A program made the position numbers and the translations under genes. DNA of 8,991 bases from an uncultured Bacteroidota bacterium (GTDB lineage Bacteria; Bacteroidota; Bacteroidia; Chitinophagales; Chitinophagaceae). Below, piece by piece: positions 7,601 to 8,991 of this stretch. The notes below the pieces were generated by a model. It did no database searches and was not told the origin of the DNA. It saw only the letters and a program-made list of their open reading frames with translations. How positions within the stretch are numbered: position 1 is the stretch's first letter; each line of letters starts with the position of its first letter. The DNA lies in NCBI GenBank assembly GCA_903906615.1, contig CAIVKT010000248.1, positions 1-8,991 of the forward strand. The letters are read 5' to 3'.

Positions 7601-8258
7601 GACGGGCCCTAACGGCTTTAACTCAAACCAGCCCGACCCGACTATTGAAAATACCACATTCGCCGATTCAGGCGTGTATACGCTTACGGTAAGGCACCTC
7701 AATTGCCCGGCCACAGCATCTGAAGATGTTGTGATCTATCCGCCGGTAGTATTGAAGAATGTAACTGCTGATGTGAAGATACCAGTGGGCGGTAGCATAC
7801 AGTTGAATGCTGATAGCGCGGAATTTTATTTGTGGTCGCCCGATGATGGCACATTGAACAATGACCATATCAATAATCCTATAGCCACTCCTGCGCAAAC
7901 AGAAACATATATAGTACGCGGCACCAACCAATGGGGTTGTGCAGATTCTGCGGCTGTGGTGATAACTGTAGATGACAACATTACAGAGATAGTACCGAGC
8001 GCCTTTACGCCCGATAACGATGGGCTTAACGATGTCTTCAGGATAGGGAATGTGAAGTACGACAAGCTGGTGGAGTTTAATGTGTACAACCGTTGGGGTC
8101 AGCTTATCTACCACAATACTTCCGATGTTACTAAAGGCTGGGATGGTACCTTCAATGGTGTGCCACAGGATATGGGTGTGTATTCCTACGGGATCATTCT
8201 TTCCGAGCCATCGGGCAAAAACAAGATCATTAAGGGAACTGTGACACTGATACGATAG
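1590..8258 (+). CDS. Giant T9SS-exported surface protein with 16 Ig-like (Big_2-like) repeats and CHU_C type B sorting domain
   Basis: The 2222-aa product is predicted to be exported by Sec and then T9SS and to sit on the cell surface or be released. Order by residue: signal peptide 1-24; beta-rich N-terminal domain about 25-327 ending in YPVIIDP; Cys-rich segment 328-475; Ig/PKD-like domain 476-550; 16 tandem Ig-like units 551-1708; duplicated modules 1709-1880 and 1881-2051; Ig-like domain 2052-2130; CHU_C/gliding-motility C-terminal domain 2131-2222. No catalytic domain is recognised, so adhesin, stalk or matrix protein is the best guess, by analogy with T9SS type B adhesins such as SprB. 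I start it at the ATG at 1590, because MKYIITLFIFLYFF is a clean signal peptide after an AT-rich leader; the in-frame GTG at 1572 would add six residues ahead of it. It ends in tandem TAG TAG codons. It is monocistronic between a 350-base spacer and a strong hairpin. The ligand and function are unknown. Confidence 0.93.
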   Translation: MKYIITLFIFLYFFTPLHSTGLYAQRSVQAKNAMNAGPANYTNITQPFIDHSPEVLQANPGYEQHPEVGILYAETPCDNCYELIGRRTEYSKTFIKEGTNSGKVMQQTSTMPMHYRDAQGRWMTIHTQLTGQGRGIYAATQQEAPVMISTTDKVTTLGKDGQSISFNHTLELVYAKPDGTEQPLGAADYSHYTAGDDGVYITNAWPGIDIEMHTLRGAVKTNFLINHAMPAYAGGKLLVRDHLLLGTGLTLDVQGQTRFTGNIGIVSNSGERVYAISAATAYEKAAPGNTLQMLEYGLNGNTLDIALPGSFLNRGAGAYPVIIDPLVSVTSTTTTTGSTYSSGWTVGCMYFNSATVPAKVTVTDVQFSFQYVTSGGALLNNGAFDFRLGTCRSPSPTSLYWNCNSALTGTCTGTAASVFSSLSSCMPAPQCTSYDMNLTMDFYQNYLSDPPCSNLYITAGTPLTVTVFGNTIETSAITASAINICQGQSTLLTATSQYGVAPYTYSWSPGSLTGTSVTETPTATTTYTVTSTDACGDVSTATKTINVNPLLPITGSTTLCVGASATLADAVTGGGTWSSNNTAVATIGATTGTVSAIATGTAIITFAGTTGCTAATTVSVLPAVAPITGSRILCIGGSSTLADATTGGSWSSSVPATASVGASTGVVNGIASGTSVISYGMAGVGCTATTTVTVNALAPITGTTILCVGNATALTDPSAGAGGVWTSSSPAIAAAGSSIGIITGVSAGVVNITYATAAGCTATTTVTVNAPTPITGSLAVCQGSTTTLSNSTAGGVWTSGSSAIATISASSGFLTGIAAGTVAISYVAPTGCTMTTSMVVNPIFAITGTTSLCVGGTATLNDAASGGGWTSSAPAIASIGSFSGLVTAAAPGTATITYTTFGGGCTATTTVSVNIPSPITGTATVCQGNVTTLSNTTAGGTWTTSDASIATVGGGSGRVSGVAGGTVTISYATGGACVATMPVTVNAISPIAGATALCSGNSITLTDAAPGGAWSSSSSSTAIIGSDGVVTGIAAGTTTIDYTTTSGCMAGTVVTVNTSPSAIAGSLLVCGSAAFSNTVPGGTWASSNAAVAVAGAGTGVITAVASGVVTISYTMPGGCMATMPITVNTIAAITGTPTACQGSTSVLGYPSSGGTWSSLATGIATANSTTGLVTAVGAGATTIQYTTTSGCVATTSFTVYPFAPVTGTPILCQGSATALADGVSSGTWSSSDISVASIDGTGVVTGSSPGTATITYLTTAGCAATVIVTVNPLQPITGVAAICAGSNTTLSDATTGGTWSSGAIAVATISTTGTISGITAGSSLISYTTVEGCVATVVATVNAMPSAIAGPGAVCQSSAITLTNTLSGGAWSSSDPSIAAISGAGVASGVAPGTASITYATAVGCSVSAIVTVDPSTPITGTPAICQGSSTTLVNSTPGGTWSSLATSIAAAGSASGMVIGISPGAATIRYITDAGCISDFSEVINPLPSAIGGIAKVCVGNTTTLSNTLAGGAWSSNNAAVATVVATSGTVSGVTAGTDTIVYTSAYGCTASIVVTVSPLPLAITGTTYVCAGNTTALSDATTGGAWSSSDPATASIGAATGIVNGLLAGTVTASYITTDGCVANTVVTVDPVPAAIGGTIVLCQGATSTLTNTLTGGTWSSNSTGIATIDASAGTLAGVAAGNAIVSYATPAGCYATTGVTVNPTPVISTYPAANPTTCITNDGTITLGVLTAGDSYTVNYTFGSGAVITTLVANTAGQVTISGLAVGNYTSISITTTLGCTSNVVAGPVTLVLPAPPPAPVATNNTPICNGSTVNLTATDATAGVTYLWIGPAGFISALQNPAIATSTMTAAGVYSVTATSLGCVSAVATTTVVIHPIPQIATISFTNPTTCQGTDGTITLTGLLPGVSYTIDYTFNATAVSAIVVADASGNVVITGIAAGDYGNFSASSFTCLSNTVGPVSLTDPAAPAVPVLNSNSPLCFGKTLKLNATDATNGILYEWTGPNGFNSNQPDPTIENTTFADSGVYTLTVRHLNCPATASEDVVIYPPVVLKNVTADVKIPVGGSIQLNADSAEFYLWSPDDGTLNNDHINNPIATPAQTETYIVRGTNQWGCADSAAVVITVDDNITEIVPSAFTPDNDGLNDVFRIGNVKYDKLVEFNVYNRWGQLIYHNTSDVTKGWDGTFNGVPQDMGVYSYGIILSEPSGKNKIIKGTVTLIR
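1662..2570 (+). other. N-terminal beta-rich domain, resembling the N-terminal region of Rhs/DNRLRE-type surface proteins
   Basis: Residues 25-327 contain an ordered set of motifs: MPMHYRDAQGRWMTIHTQL (about 109-127), AWPGIDIEMHTLRGAVKTNF (about 205-224) and a terminal YPVIIDPLV. In many bacterial Rhs-type and DNRLRE-type surface proteins I recall a similar series, 'xYxDxxGxWxxIDxxL', 'PGVDLxYxxxxxGxKExxxL' and 'YPVTIDP', so this is probably the same fold. This is pattern recall, not a profile match. There is a lone CxxC pair at residues 77 and 80 (ETPCDNCYE), possibly a disulfide. The region has ordinary charged-residue content, in contrast with the array downstream. Confidence 0.5.
2571..3014 (+). 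other. Cysteine-rich, unrecognised segment
   Basis: Residues 328-475 open with a run of Ser/Thr (TSTTTTTGSTYSSGW) and include seven Cys in about 148 residues: GCMYF, GTCRS, WNCNS, GTCTG, SSCMP, PQCTS and PPCSN. Strand-like segments (VTVTDVQFSFQYVT, AFDFRLGTC, LYITAGTPLTVTVFG) suggest a beta-sandwich stabilised by disulfides. The segment lies between the N-terminal domain and the Ig-like domains, a position where Bacteroidota surface proteins often carry a binding module. The family is not recognised and no function is claimed. Confidence 0.45.
3015..3239 (+). other. Ig/PKD-like domain before the array
   Basis: Residues 476-550 contain the pattern ICQGQSTLLTA...YTYSWSPGSLTG...ETPTATTTYTVTSTDACG, typical of Bacteroidota Ig-like domains of the 'SWSP...PTATTTYTVTxTxxxGC' type. 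It differs from the 16 units that follow: it has SWSP where they have GG-x-W, and it is somewhat longer between the Cys residues. It has one of the two Cys near each end, so the disulfide arrangement is probably shared. It probably caps the array. Confidence 0.65.
3240..6713 (+). repeat. Sixteen tandem 70-74 aa Ig-like (Big_2-like) units
   Basis: The array occupies residues 551-1708 in 16 contiguous units. Units start at 3240, 3462, 3681, 3903, 4119, 4338, 4554, 4770, 4980, 5196, 5409, 5625, 5838, 6057, 6276 and 6495. Each follows roughly [PA]I[TAG]G...C-x-G...L-[ST]-[DN]...GG-x-W-[ST]-S...AT...SG-x-V-x-G-[IV]-x-x-GT...I-[ST]-Y...GC...V-T-V-[ND]-P. All 16 have one Trp in GG(x)W, a Cys near position 10 and a Cys near position 60. 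The strand pattern GxVxGxAxGxxxIxY is the classic Big_2 signature, but two conserved Cys are not usual for Big_2, so an intra-unit disulfide is likely (inference). Copies are diverged in protein and DNA, with no near-identical pair, so this is an old or selectively diversified array rather than a recent expansion. Extracellular spacer or multivalent binding is the likely role. Confidence 0.9.
6714..7742 (+). repeat. Tandem duplication of a 172/171-aa two-domain module
   Basis: Residues 1709-1880 (6714-7229) and 1881-2051 (7230-7742) align end to end. Shared landmarks in order are NPTTC, DGTITL, SYT(V/I)(N/D)YTF, V(T/V)I(S/T)G(L/I)A, the Ser/Thr-rich GNYTS/GDYGN turn, GPVxL, APxxPV, PxCxGxxxxLxATDAT, W(I/T)GPxGF, GVYxxT and the ending VVI(H/Y)P. 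Each copy pairs one 'NPTTC...DGTITL' domain with one Ig-like 'GPxGF' domain. This kind of module is common near the C terminus of Bacteroidota CHU_C proteins. It has Arg, Lys, Glu and Asp in moderate amounts, more than the 16-unit array. Copy 2 is shorter by one residue. Confidence 0.8.
7743..7979 (+). other. Ig-like domain before the sorting domain
   Basis: Residues 2052-2130 have the pattern IPVGGSIQLNADS...YLWSPDDGTLNNDHINNPIATP...ETYIVRGTNQWGCADS..., typical of the Ig-like/PKD-like module that commonly precedes CHU_C. It is the most hydrophilic of the Ig-like domains here. It supports the boundary of the sorting domain. Confidence 0.7.
7980..8255 (+). other. CHU_C / gliding-motility C-terminal type B sorting domain (T9SS)
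   Basis: Residues 2131-2222 match the family: VPSAFTPDNDGLNDVFRI, where the motif 'AFTPNxDGxNDxF' is diagnostic, then FNVYNRWGQLIYH (family: 'xVYNRWGxxVF'), WDGTFNGVPQDMGVYSYGI (family 'WDGxxxGxxxxxGVYxYxI') and a KGTVTLIR end (family 'KGxVTLIR'). In known T9SS substrates this domain directs passage across the outer membrane. It belongs to the type B class, usually associated with proteins like SprB of Flavobacterium. All landmark residues are intact, so secretion should be functional in a strain with T9SS. Confidence 0.93.
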
Positions 8259-8271
8259 TAGGTGCAATTCC

Positions 8272-8310
8272 TAAATTAAGAAAGCCCCATCTCGGGGCTT
8301 TCTTAATTTA
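8272..8310. terminator. Bidirectional intrinsic terminator between convergent genes
   Basis: A perfect 17-bp stem (8272-8288 with 8294-8310) encloses a five-base loop, ATCTC. The stem has a GC-rich upper part (GCCCC/GGGGC) and AT-rich base, so reading from the left the stem runs into TTTCTTAATTTA and, from the right, into the complementary T-rich run. It lies 13 bases after the first stop codon of the giant gene and 15 bases beyond the stop of pgk on the other strand, so it can terminate both. Confidence 0.93.
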
Positions 8311-8325
8311 TAGCTCGGTTTGTTG

Positions 8326-8991
8326 TTATCCTTTTATCGCCGCAATGCCCGGCAGTTCTTTACCCTCAAAGTACTCCAACATAGCGCCGCCACCTGTAGA
8401 TACATAGCTTACTTTATCAGCAAGATGGAATTTATTTACAGCGGCCACACTATCGCCACCACCTACCAGCGAGTAAGCACCATTCTTAGTAGCCTCTGCA
8501 ACTGCCAGCGCTATCGCCTTTGTGCCATGCTGAAATTTATCCATTTCAAACACGCCCATTGGGCCATTCCATAGAATTGTCTTAGAGCAGCTGATCACTT
8601 TTTTGAATTGCTCTATAGCCATATTGCTGATGTCTAAGCCCATCCAGCCCACAGGTATCTCGTTGCTCAGCGCTGATGATGTGTTGGCATCGGCAGCAAA
8701 TTTATCAGCAATAATGCTGTCTGCGGGCAGATGTATGTACACGCCTTTTTCAGCAGCTTTCTTCATCAGGTCCAGCGCCATGTCCATGCGGTCGTCTTCA
8801 CACAGCGAGTTGCCTATCTGGCCGCCCTCTGCCTTGAAGAAGGTATAGGCCATGCCACCGCCTATGATGATGTCGGTAGCCCTGTCCAGCAGGTTTTCAA
8901 TGATCATTATTTTATCAGACACCTTAGCGCCGCCTATGATGGCAGTAAAAGGTTTCTGGCTGCTGTGCATTACTTTCTCGGCTGCTAAAAC
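8326..8991 (-). CDS. pgk: Phosphoglycerate kinase (C-terminal part; cut by window edge)
   Basis: Glycolytic enzyme that transfers the phosphate of 1,3-bisphosphoglycerate to ADP, making ATP and 3-phosphoglycerate in the cytoplasm. The visible 221 residues are about the last 56% of a family whose usual length is near 395-400. Family landmarks in order: GGAKVSDK (nucleotide/substrate region of the hinge), [45 protein letters not shown] (ATP-binding Gly-rich loop) and [19 protein letters not shown] at the C terminus. The reading frame remains open to base 8991, where residues VLAAEKV precede the first internal Met, so that Met (at 8970) is not the start. The gene ends in TAA at 8326-8328. No frameshift is visible. 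Confidence 0.97.
   Translation of the reverse strand, partial: VLAAEKVMHSSQKPFTAIIGGAKVSDKIMIIENLLDRATDIIIGGGMAYTFFKAEGGQIGNSLCEDDRMDMALDLMKKAAEKGVYIHLPADSIIADKFAADANTSSALSNEIPVGWMGLDISNMAIEQFKKVISCSKTILWNGPMGVFEMDKFQHGTKAIALAVAEATKNGAYSLVGGGDSVAAVNKFHLADKVSYVSTGGGAMLEYFEGKELPGIAAIKG

Noticed and set aside
8320..8988. Plus-strand open frames of 81-85 residues opposite pgk.
   Set aside because: Antisense shadows of a strongly conserved enzyme, with no independent support.

Overview
The window looks like a chromosomal segment of a Bacteroidota bacterium, most likely a Chitinophagaceae/Sphingobacteriia-type relative. The main reason is the very large exported protein ending in a gliding-motility/CHU_C type B sorting domain, which is the export signal of the type IX secretion system (T9SS), a machine essentially restricted to this phylum. 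Start codons with AT-rich rather than Shine-Dalgarno leaders, and intergenic GC-rich hairpin repeats between AT-richer sequence, fit the same assignment. The genus cannot be fixed from the sequence alone.

Layout: (1) bases 1-195 are non-coding and hold two 65-base copies of a palindromic REP-like element plus a remnant third hairpin. (2) 196-1239 (+) encodes a 347-aa nucleoid-associated protein of the NdpA/YejK (37-kDa) family. (3) 1240-1589 is a 350-base spacer with a three-copy tandem octamer and several degenerate hairpin repeats, ending in the AT-rich leader of the next gene. (4) 1590-8258 (+) is one 2222-aa gene filling about three quarters of the window. It encodes a signal peptide, an N-terminal beta-rich domain ending in a YPVIIDP motif, a cysteine-rich segment, an Ig-like domain, 16 tandem Ig-like (Big_2-like) units of 70-74 aa, a duplicated 172/171-aa module, one more Ig-like domain and the CHU_C sorting domain. 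(5) A 17-bp perfect hairpin at 8272-8310 separates it from (6) the convergent C-terminal part of phosphoglycerate kinase (pgk, minus strand), which runs off the right edge.

The three genes do not form an operon or an obvious pathway. A nucleoid protein and a glycolytic enzyme flank a giant cell-surface or secreted repeat protein, probably an adhesin or matrix-type protein. No SprF/PorP-like partner or T9SS component gene is in the window. The most unusual feature is the 16-unit array. Every unit keeps one Trp and two Cys, the whole 1158-residue stretch has almost no charged residues (4 Lys/Arg, 2 Glu, no His by my reading), and the units fall into two sequence classes that partly alternate. 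I see no evidence of a defence system, mobile element with its own genes, CRISPR array or RNA gene.
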